DNA from: Bin87 sp965204685
GTDB lineage: Bacteria > Chloroflexota > Dehalococcoidia > Lucifugimonadales > UBA3495
NCBI GenBank assembly: GCA_965204685.1
Contig: OZ242004.1
Span: 1 to 64,000 of the forward strand
Length of the DNA: 64,000 nucleotides
Direction of reading: 5' to 3'
Under the pieces are notes generated by a model. That model ran no database searches, had not been told where the DNA came from, and worked only from the letters and a program-made list of their open reading frames with translations. Numbering within the stretch: the first letter of the stretch is position 1; every line of letters starts with the position of its first letter. Of this stretch, positions 18,071 through 27,000 are shown piece after piece. Both the position numbers and the translations under genes were made by a program.

Positions 18071-18223
18071 TTGATAACTCTGCGCCGTCATTCGTACGCC
18101 GCCCCGTCTCCCCCATCGCCATCCGGTAGCCCAACATAGGCTCGGTGAGGATGTACCTGGGCTTGCCGCCGCCCTCGCCCGCTTGCGGCGCAGTCTCATC
18201 AGGCGGGTGGGCATCATCCGCAC
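18051..18223 (-). pseudogene. 3' stub of a hybrid kinase/response-regulator gene, frameshifted
   Basis: The minus strand encodes KPRYILTEPMLGYRMAMGET, matching NPRYIFTEPRVGYRMAVGET at the winged-helix C-terminus of the intact kinase at 21485-23878. Upstream, MRLRRKR matches KKLRRKL in a different frame, so a frameshift lies between. Beyond about 18225 the homology is lost. Confidence 0.6.
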
Positions 18224-18448
18224 CCGTTGCAGCGGGGAATCGGACTGTGTGGACGTCCGGATATACGATTCCGTCGCAACGCCGAAAGCGGTCCAGGAGC
18301 AAGCGGGGCGCTGGCGGGCTGGCGGGGGCGGCGATGAAACCGAGATGCATCATGCAACGTAATACTAATTATCAGCAGCCGTCGCAACCCCAGGCCGGCG
18401 GCAGGCTGCTGAAGACCATTCACAATACCCTGTCAAGGAGGTACTCCC

Positions 18449-18904
18449 ATGTTCAACAAAATAACACTCCCCGTCCGGCGCGTCCCGGCTTTCTCTGTCC
18501 TGCTGGCCGCCGTCATGCTTGCGCTACCCCTCCTGGGAGTGCCTGCTACGGCGGAGGCTTCGCACAGTTCCCCCGGGGACGCTCCCGGCAAGGTCACCGG
18601 CGTCGCCGCCGCCGAGAACCAGGAGATTTCGGGCAGCATAGACGTCACCTGGGACGCCGCCACGCCCGGAGCGTCCCCCATCACCGACTACATAGTGTTC
18701 GTGATGAACGCGGCCGACGAGACTGATCACCAGACGGAAACGGTCACCACCTCCGGCCCCGACCCGGCCCCCGAGGAACTGGCGTGCGGCGTCGCCGGCC
18801 TGAGCAGCGGCGCGACCTATGACGTGAAGGTGCGGGCCAGGAACCTGATCGGGGAACTGGGCCCCTGGTCCGACACCGTGCAGGTCACCCTGGACGGCAA
18901 CTGA
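18449..18904 (+). CDS. Small secreted FN3-domain protein
   Basis: The 151-residue product has an export signal (MFNKITLPVRRVPAFSVLLA, cut near TAEAS at about residue 38) followed by a single FN3-like domain (residues about 47-148: VTGVAAAENQEISGSIDVTW, LSSGATYDVKVRARN). A near-consensus ribosome site, AAGGAGG, lies about 9 nt before the ATG. The product is complete but isolated: on both sides lie kinase-gene stubs. Two Cys residues or an anchor are not seen. A secreted, possibly surface-associated ligand-binding domain is inferred. Confidence 0.7.
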   Translation: MFNKITLPVRRVPAFSVLLAAVMLALPLLGVPATAEASHSSPGDAPGKVTGVAAAENQEISGSIDVTWDAATPGASPITDYIVFVMNAADETDHQTETVTTSGPDPAPEELACGVAGLSSGATYDVKVRARNLIGELGPWSDTVQVTLDGN

Positions 18905-19062
18905 TGCGACGCCGGCGGCGGCCCGGTCCGGCTCCGCGTCCGTAACCAGGACGGCAGGGAGGAACGTGTCCAATCCGCCATCCCTCTGCCCCGGCAGGGC
19001 GGGACAAGACCATAAGACGGCGGGACCGGCCAACGGCCCTCCGGCGCGCCAAGCCCGATGAC

Positions 19063-19092
19063 GCGGGCGTCCGGCCACGGTTGGACGCCCGC
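19063..19092. terminator. Conserved locus hairpin, copy 1
   Basis: GCGGGCGTCC (19063-19072) pairs perfectly with GGACGCCCGC (19083-19092). It belongs to the hairpin family found after the surface-protein genes; here it lies about 160 bp after the small FN3 gene. Confidence 0.7.
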
Positions 19093-19161
19093 CTCTCGTT
19101 GTGTCATCTCCAACTTTGGAATACACCAGAATCTCCAGGTTGGAATGGACCCGACGCGCAG

Positions 19162-19436
19162 TCAGAGGACATCATCCGCGCTGGGCGCCACGTTCCCCGA
19201 AGAGGGCGGCTCCGAAGAGGACGGCGATGATCTCATCGTCTCTCCTGATGCCATCCTATACCCCACCCGGGGCTCGGTGAAGATGTACCTGGGGTTGGCG
19301 GCGGAATCCCCCAGCTTGCGGCGCAGCTTCTTCACCACATCCCGCAGCAGCCAGCCCTCGCCCACCCGCTCCGGCCCCCACACCCGCCGGAGCATCAGGC
19401 TGTGGGTCAGCACGTTGGGGGCCTGCGCCGCCAACT
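19162..19436 (-). pseudogene. 3' stub of hybrid kinase/regulator gene (winged-helix end)
   Basis: From 19434 down, the minus strand encodes AQAPNVLTHSLMLRRVWGPE, WLLRDVVKKLRRKLGDSAAN and RYIFTEPRVGYRMASGET, almost identical in DNA and protein to the last 65 residues of the kinase at 21485-23878; a different tail then follows. It retains about half of the OmpR/PhoB DNA-binding domain and lacks everything upstream. The break is at 19436/19437, where the sequence switches abruptly to a plus-strand surface-protein fragment. Confidence 0.8.
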
Positions 19437-19832
19437 AACGACGCCGTGGCCACCATCTCCGTGTCCGCCAACTACTCCACGCTCACACTTGCCGGGGTGG
19501 CCGAGGGCACGGCAACCGTCACGGTTACGGCCCAGGACGCCGACGGCAACCGGGTCAGCGATGCCTTTGACGCGCCGGTGGCGAGGAAGTACAACGCGCT
19601 CATCGCGCAGATGTACCGATGGCGCAACGACCCGCAGTGGTCGAGCTACAAGGCCCACACCGACCGCTGGGACCGGGCCTTGCTGGCCTTTGGGGAGACC
19701 GTCTCCGACGCGTCGCTGATGCCGATGACGGCGGCGGAGGCGCAGGAGCTGGCGGACCGGGGCAGCGCCTGGGTCCGGTGGGTGGATGTGGCCGCAGCCT
19801 TGAAGGAGCTGGAGGCCGCCCGGTCCGGGTAA
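19437..19832 (+). pseudogene. 3' stub of a giant surface protein (Ig-like plus C-terminal module)
   Basis: Beginning in the middle of an Ig-like repeat (NDAVATISVSANYSTLTLAG), the plus strand encodes the linker TAQDADGNRVSDAFDAPVAR and the conserved module KYNALIAQMYRWRNDPQWSS ... HTDRWDRALLAFGE, ending at TAA 19830-19832. It matches the C-termini of the proteins at 24089 and 49459 nearly word for word. A GTG at 19446 could start translation, but no ribosome site or signal peptide is present, so it is a truncated gene. Confidence 0.8.
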
Positions 19833-19860
19833 CGGCCGCCGAAGCATCGGCTGATCCAAG

Positions 19861-19888
19861 CGGGCGTCCGGTTACGGCTGGACGCCCG
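19861..19888. terminator. Conserved locus hairpin, copy 2
   Basis: CGGGCGTCC (19861-19869) pairs with GGACGCCCG (19880-19888), 28 bp after the surface-protein stub. It sits between that stub and the oppositely oriented kinase 5' stub, so it would act on both strands. Confidence 0.75.
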
Positions 19889-19890
19889 TC

Positions 19891-20008
19891 TCAGCCCAGC
19901 TTGCCGATGATTGAGTTGATGCGCCGGCTGGCCGCGGGGAGTCGGGACAGGCGTTCCCATAGCAACTCGGTCTCCCGGTAAGGCCGTTCCTTGCCTTCTA
20001 CCCGGCCC
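19891..20008 (-). pseudogene. 5' stub of kinase gene (coiled-coil segment)
   Basis: The minus strand reads ERPYRETELLWERLSRLPAA followed by SRRINSIIGKLG and TGA (19891-19893). The first part matches QPYREVQALQERLSRLSEAS plus RRIN of the intact kinase (residues 6-29). The ATG has been lost in a small deletion, and the last residues differ from the kinase but recur in the other stubs. Confidence 0.6.
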
Positions 20009-20053
20009 GGATTCCCGACGCGGTTGTTGCAACGGCCGTCGAGGTCCGGGCCT

Positions 20054-20145
20054 GACTGTATAGCTGATCAAGCATAAATATACATCAACCAATACAAAAG
20101 AGGCCCTAAAAATACGGACTAAAATACGGTTTATGGTGTATATTT
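20054..20145. promoter_or_regulatory. Conserved intergenic cassette, copy A (upstream of 20260 gene)
   Basis: The AT-rich block runs from GACTGTATAGCTGATC through CATCAACC-A-ATACAAAAG and CTAAAAATACGGAC to TATGGTGTATATTT. AATACGG is repeated at 20111-20117 and 20123-20129 (12-bp period). It shares about 90 positions with five other copies in the window. It is likely a promoter/operator. Confidence 0.7.
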
Positions 20146-20187
20146 GCGCGCTTTTCCTCGCCGGAACGGTCGGTCGGCGACTGGCTC

Positions 20188-20226
20188 GAACCGCCGGAGA
20201 AAGCAGCAACCCTGCCGGAGCCGTGG
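20188..20226 (+). promoter_or_regulatory. Conserved leader element, copy A
   Basis: The block GCCGGAGAAAGCAGCA ... GCCGGAGCCGTGG also occurs before the genes at 37331 and 60192, always between the AT-rich cassette and the start codon. It would be part of the 5' untranslated RNA. No known riboswitch class is recognised. Confidence 0.45.
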
Positions 20227-20259
20227 CTATCCCATACCGTCAAAAGGAGCATCATCTAA

Positions 20260-21003
20260 ATGCACACCATTTTCCCGAAAGTAGCCCCGTTTGGGCTAAC
20301 CCTGGCCGCCGTCGCCCTGCTGGCGATAGTTGCGTTGCCGTTTTTCCTGCCCGGTACGGCCCAGGCCGCCAAAGGCGCAACCGTGTCTATCGAAAAACAG
20401 GCTTACAGCGTCGATGAGGACGATTTTGTCACTGTGACAATCAAACTCAACAAGAAGCTCAAGCGGGACGTGAGTTTTACCGTGGCCACAGTCGACGGCA
20501 CCGCCACCAGCGCATACGACGACGAGCAAGACTATATCGGCCTTACTCCCACCAAGCTGACTATCCACGCAGGGTACAAGGAAATCTATCTGTTGATGGG
20601 TGCGATAAGTGACAACGTGGAGGACGACTCCGAAACCTACACCGTCACCCTGCAAGTGGACGAGGGAGAATCCCTCAAAGTTGGCCGTGGTGAAGCCACC
20701 GTCACCATCCGCGAGCCGGCCCCCGCCCCGGTGGAAAACTTGACCCTGACCGCCAACGGAACCACCGTGGGCGCCACCTGGGACGCCGCCGCTCATGGGG
20801 CCGAGGCCACCAAGTGGATCACGCGGATTCAGGCCACCGATAACAAGTCGGATGGCATACTCAAGAAGCGGGGCGCGAAAAAGACCAACGTAACCTTCCA
20901 CAACCTCGAGCCTGGGAAATCCTACGACGTCTGGGTTCGGGGCGTGAACAAGTTCGGCCACAAAGGACCCCGGGCTCAGGCCACGATCACCATGCCCGAA
21001 TAG
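20260..21003 (+). CDS. Secreted Calx-beta plus FN3 protein
   Basis: The 247-residue product has an export signal (MHTIFPKVAPFGLTLAAVAL, cut near AQAAK, about residue 37), then a Calx-beta domain (residues about 40-150: VSIEKQAYSVDEDDFVTVTI; acidic loop DNVEDDSETYTVTL, a probable Ca2+ site) and an FN3-like domain (about 155-245: GTTVGATWDAAAH, LEPGKSYDVWVRGVN). AAAGGAG lies about 10 nt before the ATG. It carries the same upstream cassette and leader as the giant genes, so it is probably co-regulated, and it reads like a minimal version of them. A very strong terminator follows. Confidence 0.8.
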   Translation: MHTIFPKVAPFGLTLAAVALLAIVALPFFLPGTAQAAKGATVSIEKQAYSVDEDDFVTVTIKLNKKLKRDVSFTVATVDGTATSAYDDEQDYIGLTPTKLTIHAGYKEIYLLMGAISDNVEDDSETYTVTLQVDEGESLKVGRGEATVTIREPAPAPVENLTLTANGTTVGATWDAAAHGAEATKWITRIQATDNKSDGILKKRGAKKTNVTFHNLEPGKSYDVWVRGVNKFGHKGPRAQATITMPE

Positions 21004-21041
21004 CCCGGGCACCACGTCCGAGCAATAGCCACGGCCCGGAC

Positions 21042-21091
21042 AGCCGCTATTCCAAACTTGGCCCAATCTAGTCAAGTTTGGAATAGCGGCT
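21042..21091 (+). terminator. Perfect 19-bp hairpin terminator
   Basis: The 19-nt arm at 21042-21060 (AGCCGCTATTCC...) is fully complementary to 21073-21091 around a 12-nt loop, followed by TATTTGG. It lies 38 bp after the stop of the Calx-beta/FN3 gene. Confidence 0.9.
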
Positions 21092-21315
21092 TATTTGGTA
21101 TCCCAGGCTTCGCACAAACGCAGGTTACGCAAACCCGTTCGTGCGGGAGCGGCGGCCACCGGCCAGATTGCGCTTTTCGTCGGGCGGTTTTCGGCGCGGC
21201 TGCTGACGGAATGCGTCGCTATGGGATGACGGAATCCGTCGCCGACTCCCGACGGTCCAAATTTAGGGACGACGATTTCCGCCGGCCGCGGCAACCGGGT
21301 TTCGTCGGAGGACTG

Positions 21316-21429
21316 ATGACCAACAAACTGCTATGGGCAGGCGCGGGAGTGATGGCGCTGGGCATGGTGTTGCTTGTGATCCGGATGCTAGCGTTTCAAA
21401 TCGCGCGGCACTACCAGGACACCACCTGA
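21316..21429 (+). CDS. 37-residue single-pass membrane peptide
   Basis: ATG 21316 follows GGAGG with a 4-nt gap. The product is MTNKLLWAGAGVMALGMVLL then VIRMLAFQIARHYQDTT: one transmembrane helix (about residues 6-24) with a basic amphipathic tail. It lies between a terminator and the convergent kinase gene. The strong ribosome site and the clean signal of a membrane segment support a real small gene, but no family is recognised and chance cannot be excluded. A role as a membrane-bound modulator of the neighbouring kinase is only a guess. Confidence 0.4.
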   Translation: MTNKLLWAGAGVMALGMVLLVIRMLAFQIARHYQDTT

Positions 21430-21484
21430 CGGGGACAGCAGTAACGCCCCGTAGAGGTTACTGCCCCGGCCTTCAATCGGCTTT

Positions 21485-23878
21485 CTAACGCTCCACCGTC
21501 TCCCCCACGGCCATGCGGTATCCCACCCGGGGCTCGGTGAAGATGTACCTGGGGTTGGCGGCGGAATCCCCCAGCTTGCGGCGCAGCTTCTTCACCACAT
21601 CCCGCAGCAGCCAGCCCTCGCCCACCCGCTCCGGCCCCCACACCCGCCGGAGCAGCAGGCCGTGGGTTAGCACGTTGGGGGCCTGCACCGCCAACTGGTA
21701 CAGCACCGCGTACTCCGTGGCCGTCAGCTCCACCGGCTCCCCGGCCAGGCTCGCCTGGCGCCGGGCGTAGTCGATGCTCAGCTCCCCCAGGACGTGGGGC
21801 GCCGATGGCTCCCCCGGGGAGGGTTCCACCCCCCGGCGCAGCGCCGCCCTTATCCGGGCCGCCAGCTCGGTGGGCGAGAAGGGCTTGACCACGTAGTCCG
21901 TCGCTCCCATGTCGAAGGCCCGGGCCACGGTGTCGCCCTGGCCGTATTCCGACAGGAAGATCACCGGCACCTCCGCGATGCGGTGGACCTGGTGCATCAG
22001 CTCGATGCCGTCGGTGTCCGGGAGCACCAGGTCCAGCAGGGCCAGGTGGGGCTTGTGTTCGGACATGAGCCGGGGCACGTCGGCCGGGTCGCCGGTGACC
22101 ACGGCCGCGTAGCCGGCCCGGGTCAGCACGTCCCGCACGTAGCGCAAGGCCTGGGGGTCGTCGTCCACGGCCAGCACGCGCACCCGGCCCCGGGCCTGCC
22201 GCCGGGAGCCGCCGGAGGCGGGAGCCGTAGCGACAAAGGCCGCGGTCTCCGAAGCCGGCAGGGTGAAGGTGAACCGAGCCCCCAGCCCCGGCCCGTCGCT
22301 CTCGGCCCAGATGCGGCCCCCGTGGGCTTCCACGATGCCCCGGCAGATGGCGAGACCCAGCCCCGACCCGTCCACGGCCGATGCCGTGTCCCGTTCAGAA
22401 GCCCGCGAGAACTTGCGGAACAGCTCCGGCAGCAACTCCGCCGGTATGCCCCGGCCCCGGTCGGTAACCGACACCGCCACGTGCACCCCATCGCGCACCG
22501 CGCTCACCACGATGGGCGAACCCTCGGGGGAGTAGCCGGCGGCGTTGGAGAGCAGGTTGCCCAGCACCTGGAGGACGCGCAGCTTGTCGGCCAGCACCAG
22601 GGGCAGGTCCTCCGCCAACTCCACGCTCAGCGGGTTCCTGTCTCCTCCGGCCGTGAACCGGCTCACCGCCTCCTCCACCAGGGTTGACAACTCCGAGGGC
22701 TCGGGCGCCACCGGCAGGTGGCCGGTCTCGATGCGCGCCACGTCCAAAAGGTCGCCGATCAGGTGGCGCATCCGGTCCGACTGGTCCCGGATGATGCGGT
22801 GGAACTGGGCCGTCTCCGCCGGGTCCAGCTCCCCCGCTGCCTCCAGCAGCGTGTCCACCGACCCCTTCACCGCCGCCAATGGGGTCCTGAGCTCGTGGCT
22901 GACCATGGCCAGGAACTCGGCCCGCAGCCGCTCCTGTTCCTCCAGCGGAGTCAGGTCCTGCAGGGTCACCACGAACGACGTCACCCCTCCGTCCTCACCG
23001 TGGATGGGGGTGGCGTTGAGCAGCACGCCGATGCTGGGACCATCGGGGACCCGCAGCGTGATCTCCTCGGACCTGACCGTCTCCCCGGAGCTGAGCAACT
23101 CCGCCAGGGTGAAGTCCCGCAGGGAGACCTCCCGGCCGTCGCCCCGCACGCAGGTCAGCACCTCCAGCAGGTCCTCGACCTGCTGACCTTCCTCCCGCAG
23201 GCCGTCCACGATGCGCACGGCCTCCCGGTTCACCGACGCCGGCAGGCCCGTCTGGGCCTCGAAGACCACCACCCCCACCGGAGACGTGTTCACCAGGGTC
23301 TCCAGGTCGGCCCGGGCCCGTCGTTCCTCCCGGTGGGCGCCGGCGTTGGCGATGACCAGGGCCGCCTGGGACGCGAACATCACCAACGTCTCCTCATCGG
23401 CCTGGCTGAACTCCGTCCGGCCGTCTTCCTTGTAGCCGAGGAAGACGTGGCCCACCCGCACTCCCTGGTGGAACATGGGCGCCGCCAGGAAGCGGTAGAC
23501 CGGGCCCACCGCCATGGGAATGGTGAACTCGCTGAAGCCCAGGGCGTGGACGTGGGCCGTCAGGTCGGGCAGCCGCACCGGTTCGGAGATGTCGGTGAGC
23601 GCCTGGAAGATGCGCAGTCCCTCGGGCATCAGCCAGAGCCGTCCGGACTCCTCCCCGGTCAACCCCGAGGACAGGAAGTCCCGGACCTGTCCCCCTTCGT
23701 CGAAGAGGATCATCACCCCGTGGCGGGCGGCGGTCAGGGAGCGGGCCGAGTCCAGGACCCCCTGGAGCACGGCGTCGAAGTCCAGGCTCTCGTTGATGCG
23801 GCGGCTGGCCTCACTCAGGCGGGACAGACGCTCCTGAAGCGCCTGGACCTCCCGGTATGGCTGTTCCGGCTGGTCCAT
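21485..23878 (-). CDS. Hybrid histidine kinase with fused receiver and OmpR/PhoB winged-helix output
   Basis: The start is ATG 23876-23878 with GGGAGGAA upstream; the 797-residue protein begins MDQPEQPYREVQ. Domains in order: coiled coil (8-30), GAF (about 30-180), PAS-like (190-310), HisKA with phospho-acceptor H328 (AMVSHELRTPL), HATPase_c with N-box NLLSNAAGYSP, G-boxes DRGRGIP and GSGLGLAI (to about 545), REC domain (565-680) with phospho-acceptor D616 (LLDLVLPDTDG) and the VKPF lysine, and a winged helix (693-797; LRRVWGPERVGEGWLLRDVV, YIFTEPRVGYRM). Sensor, phosphorelay and DNA binding are therefore on one chain, predicted cytoplasmic (no membrane segment). It is divergent from the giant gene at 24089 across a 210-bp cassette, which suggests it regulates that gene and itself. 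Confidence 0.92.
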   Translation of the reverse strand: MDQPEQPYREVQALQERLSRLSEASRRINESLDFDAVLQGVLDSARSLTAARHGVMILFDEGGQVRDFLSSGLTGEESGRLWLMPEGLRIFQALTDISEPVRLPDLTAHVHALGFSEFTIPMAVGPVYRFLAAPMFHQGVRVGHVFLGYKEDGRTEFSQADEETLVMFASQAALVIANAGAHREERRARADLETLVNTSPVGVVVFEAQTGLPASVNREAVRIVDGLREEGQQVEDLLEVLTCVRGDGREVSLRDFTLAELLSSGETVRSEEITLRVPDGPSIGVLLNATPIHGEDGGVTSFVVTLQDLTPLEEQERLRAEFLAMVSHELRTPLAAVKGSVDTLLEAAGELDPAETAQFHRIIRDQSDRMRHLIGDLLDVARIETGHLPVAPEPSELSTLVEEAVSRFTAGGDRNPLSVELAEDLPLVLADKLRVLQVLGNLLSNAAGYSPEGSPIVVSAVRDGVHVAVSVTDRGRGIPAELLPELFRKFSRASERDTASAVDGSGLGLAICRGIVEAHGGRIWAESDGPGLGARFTFTLPASETAAFVATAPASGGSRRQARGRVRVLAVDDDPQALRYVRDVLTRAGYAAVVTGDPADVPRLMSEHKPHLALLDLVLPDTDGIELMHQVHRIAEVPVIFLSEYGQGDTVARAFDMGATDYVVKPFSPTELAARIRAALRRGVEPSPGEPSAPHVLGELSIDYARRQASLAGEPVELTATEYAVLYQLAVQAPNVLTHGLLLRRVWGPERVGEGWLLRDVVKKLRRKLGDSAANPRYIFTEPRVGYRMAVGETVER

Positions 23879-23939
23879 GTATTCCTCCCGGCCCGGACTG
23901 CCGCCGCCGTTGTGGCAACGGCCTTCGGGGTCCGGGCCC

Positions 23940-24048
23940 GACTGTATAGCTGATCTGGCGCAAGCATAGATCAACCCATACAATAGATCAACCCATACAA
24001 AAGAGGCTCTAAAAATACGGACCGAAATACGGATTTTGGTGTAGGTTC
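23940..24048. promoter_or_regulatory. Conserved intergenic cassette, copy B (kinase/24089 divergent promoter)
   Basis: This copy has the same order of motifs as copy A (GACTGTATAGCTGATC, CAACCCATACA, TCTAAAAATACGGACCG, TTTTGGTGTA) with a tandem 17-bp duplication of ATAGATCAACCCATACA at 23966-23999. It lies between the start codons of the only intact kinase (23878) and the giant gene (24089), so it probably holds both promoters. Confidence 0.75.
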
Positions 24049-24088
24049 GCACCGCACTCCCTTTGATAACGCACTCCGGAGGTCCCCG

Positions 24089-27000
24089 ATGAAATTCACG
24101 CCCCCGTGGAGCCTCGTTCCCTTGCTGGGCCGGCTGTACGCCGCCCTGACGACCCGGCGCCCTCGCGCGGTGGGTGCAAGAGCGCTGCTGGTGCTGGCGG
24201 GGCTGGTGGTCGTAGGGCTGGCGGGGCTGGCGCTGTGGTCGTCGGGGCTGGTCCAGGCCCAGGAGGATGCGCCGCCGGCGGTGTCCAACCTGCGCTGCAT
24301 CGCGGAGACGGAGCGGGTGGCCTTCTTGTGGGACGCGCCGAGTTGGTCCGGCGGGGAGGTGTACGCCTACGACTACGCCTTGACCCTGCCCAACGGCAAG
24401 GAGGAGGGTTCCCGGCTGCAGGGCAGCACCCTGGTGTACCGGCCGGGGAGTTACCAGAAGGGGAAGGAGACCCGGTTCCGGGTCAAGACGATCTACGAGA
24501 CTGCCGGGGGCAGCGAGGTGGCCGGCGCCGAGGCGGAGCTGGTGTGCTACGTGGGAGGGGAGCCGGAGGAGGAGACGCCCACTCCCACTCCAACTCCCAC
24601 GCCCACACCCACGCCTACGCCGACACCTACTCCTACTCCTACTCCGACCCCGACGCCGACACCCACTCCGGCGCCGCAGCCGGTGGAGCAGGAACCGCCG
24701 CCGCCGCCGGCCCCGCAGCCCCAGCAGACCAAGTCCCAGGACGCCACCCTCAGCGGGCTGGAGCTGCTGCGGCGCGGCAGCATCCCCCTGCGGCCGGCCT
24801 TTGCGCCCCAGACCGGCGAGTACGGGGCCACCGTGCCCCTGGGCAACAGCTGGGCGACGCTGCGGCCCACGGCCAGCCACGCCGGCGCCACCATCACCGT
24901 GGACGGCAAGGCGGTGCGGAGCGGATCCCAGAGCGAGCAGTTCTTCCTGCACGTCAACACGCCGCTGCGGGTTGAGGTGGTGGTCACCGCCGAGGACGGC
25001 CAGACCCGGCGGGTCTACGGGGTGACGGCGACCCACGCGCCGTTGGCGAGTCTGTCGGACCTGAGGGTGTCCCAGGTGAAGCTGCATCCGGCGGTCTTCT
25101 TCGGGAGCCAGGGCGAGTACAAGGGCTGGGCGCCCTACAGCGTGGCGGCGGTGCAAGTGACCGCCACCAACCAGTACGACAAGGGGACCATCACGGTGAA
25201 CGGGGCGGTGGTGGCCAGCGGGCAGGCCAGCGGGGCAATCCCGCTACAGCAGGGGGAGAACGTAATCAGGGTGAAGGTCACGGCGCCGGACGACTACACC
25301 AGCCGGAGCTACACAGTGACGGTGGTGCGGGCGTCGGCGGCGGCGTCGGGAGACGCCACCCTACAGGGCCTGGCGGTGCACCGTGCCACCGGCCGGCAAC
25401 CCGACGCGCATGACCTGGTGCCCTACGCCGGTCCAGCCTACCAGCTGCGTCCGGCGCTGACGGCCGGGGTGTACGACTACCGGGTGCGGGTGCCGATGCT
25501 GGGGCCGGAGGAAGGGGTGGAAGAGGATGGGACGCTCTACCTGGCGGCGGTGGTGACGACGGCGGCGCCCGGGGCCAAGTCCATCGTGGTGCAGGGCACC
25601 GAGGCCCTGGGTGAGGTCCGGCGCGCCAAGAAGGATCTGGTGAGCGGGGAGGCCAGCGGCCCCTGGCGGGCCTTTGTGGGCTACGGCCTGATCACCATCG
25701 AGGTGACCTCCCTGGACGGGAAGGACACCAGGACCTACCGGGTGATCGTGGAGCAGGGGACGGTGGAGGACCCCAAAGGGGTGGACCTGACGCCGGGGGA
25801 CGGGCAACTGACGCTGAGTTGGGAGTCCCACACGGATACGCGCGCGCGCAACCTGTACTGGGCCCGGTGGCGGGAGGCGGGGACGACCACGTGGCTGAAC
25901 CAGGTGGGGCTGCCGGGCTGGAAGATCGGCTACGGGGAGGACGCGCCGGAGGCCACGGCGGCGGAAGGGGAGCAGGTTTCCGGGAACCGCCACGTCATCA
26001 CGGGGCTGACCAACGGCAGGGAGTACGAGGTGGAACTGCGCCGCACCCGGGGCGGCGGGACCCGCGCGGGCCACCGGACCGACTGGCTGGAGAGCCGGTG
26101 GGTGGCGGTGAAGGGGACGCCGGGGCAGCCGGCGGCGCAGACGCGCACGCTGACGATCACGCCCAGCAGTCCCAGTCGGGAGTACGGGGGAACGGACGAT
26201 CTCAGTTACACGGTGAGCGGTCTGGTGGATGGCGACGCGGCGGGAGACGTGGTTGCGGGGACGCTGTCCCGGGCGGCCGGGAATGATGCGGGAACCTACG
26301 CCATCAACATGGGGACGCTGGCGGTCGCTGCGGCCTACGCGGACAAGTACGCCCTGCCGGCCAGTCCGGCGGTGGCGACCTACACCATCACGGCCCGGGC
26401 AATCACGTCCATCGGCGGGGTGACGGTGGTCAGCCGTCCCGCCGATGGGAGCGTGGCGGCGACCTTTGACACGTCCGCCGCCACGGGCGCGGGCGTGCTG
26501 TCCTCGGAGCTTTCGGACTTCCGGTCCGGCGGGCTGCAAGCGGGCGGAGCCTTCCCGGCGGCCACGCCGGGGACCCACGACGTGGCCGTGGCCTACCACC
26601 TCCAAGATCGGGGCGGCTTCAAGGCGAACAACTACACCCTGTTGGCAATCACCGACACCCTCCAGGGCGAACTCACCGCAGTGGCCGCCTGCGGCTCCGC
26701 GCTCATGCTGGCTGCCGACGGACTGCCGGCCGAGGGCGGCAGCCCGGTTACCGTGCTGGTTGGGCTGTCCAGTCCGGCCGGCCCGGGCGGTGTGAGCGTT
26801 GCGTTGACCACCGGCGGCACGGCCACGGCGGGCGATGATTACACCCTCTCATCCGCCACCGTCAATATCGCGGCCGGCGCCACCGGCGGCACGACAACCA
26901 TCACCGTCGTCGATGACTCGGTTGACGATGACAACGAGACCATCATCCTCAACGCCGCGGCCAGCGCGTCTTCCCTGACGGCTGCGCCGCTGACCCTGGC

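Noticed and set aside
20188..20240. Leader element as a cyclic-di-GMP or cobalamin riboswitch
   Set aside because: The signature sequences of those classes are not present; only conservation between copies supports it, so it is left as an unnamed leader.
21485..25156. Kinase frame extending upstream to 25156 (1223 codons)
   Set aside because: The extra 425 codons lie antisense to the giant gene and across the intergenic cassette; the ribosome site and homology of the 1-205 paralogue place the start at 23878.
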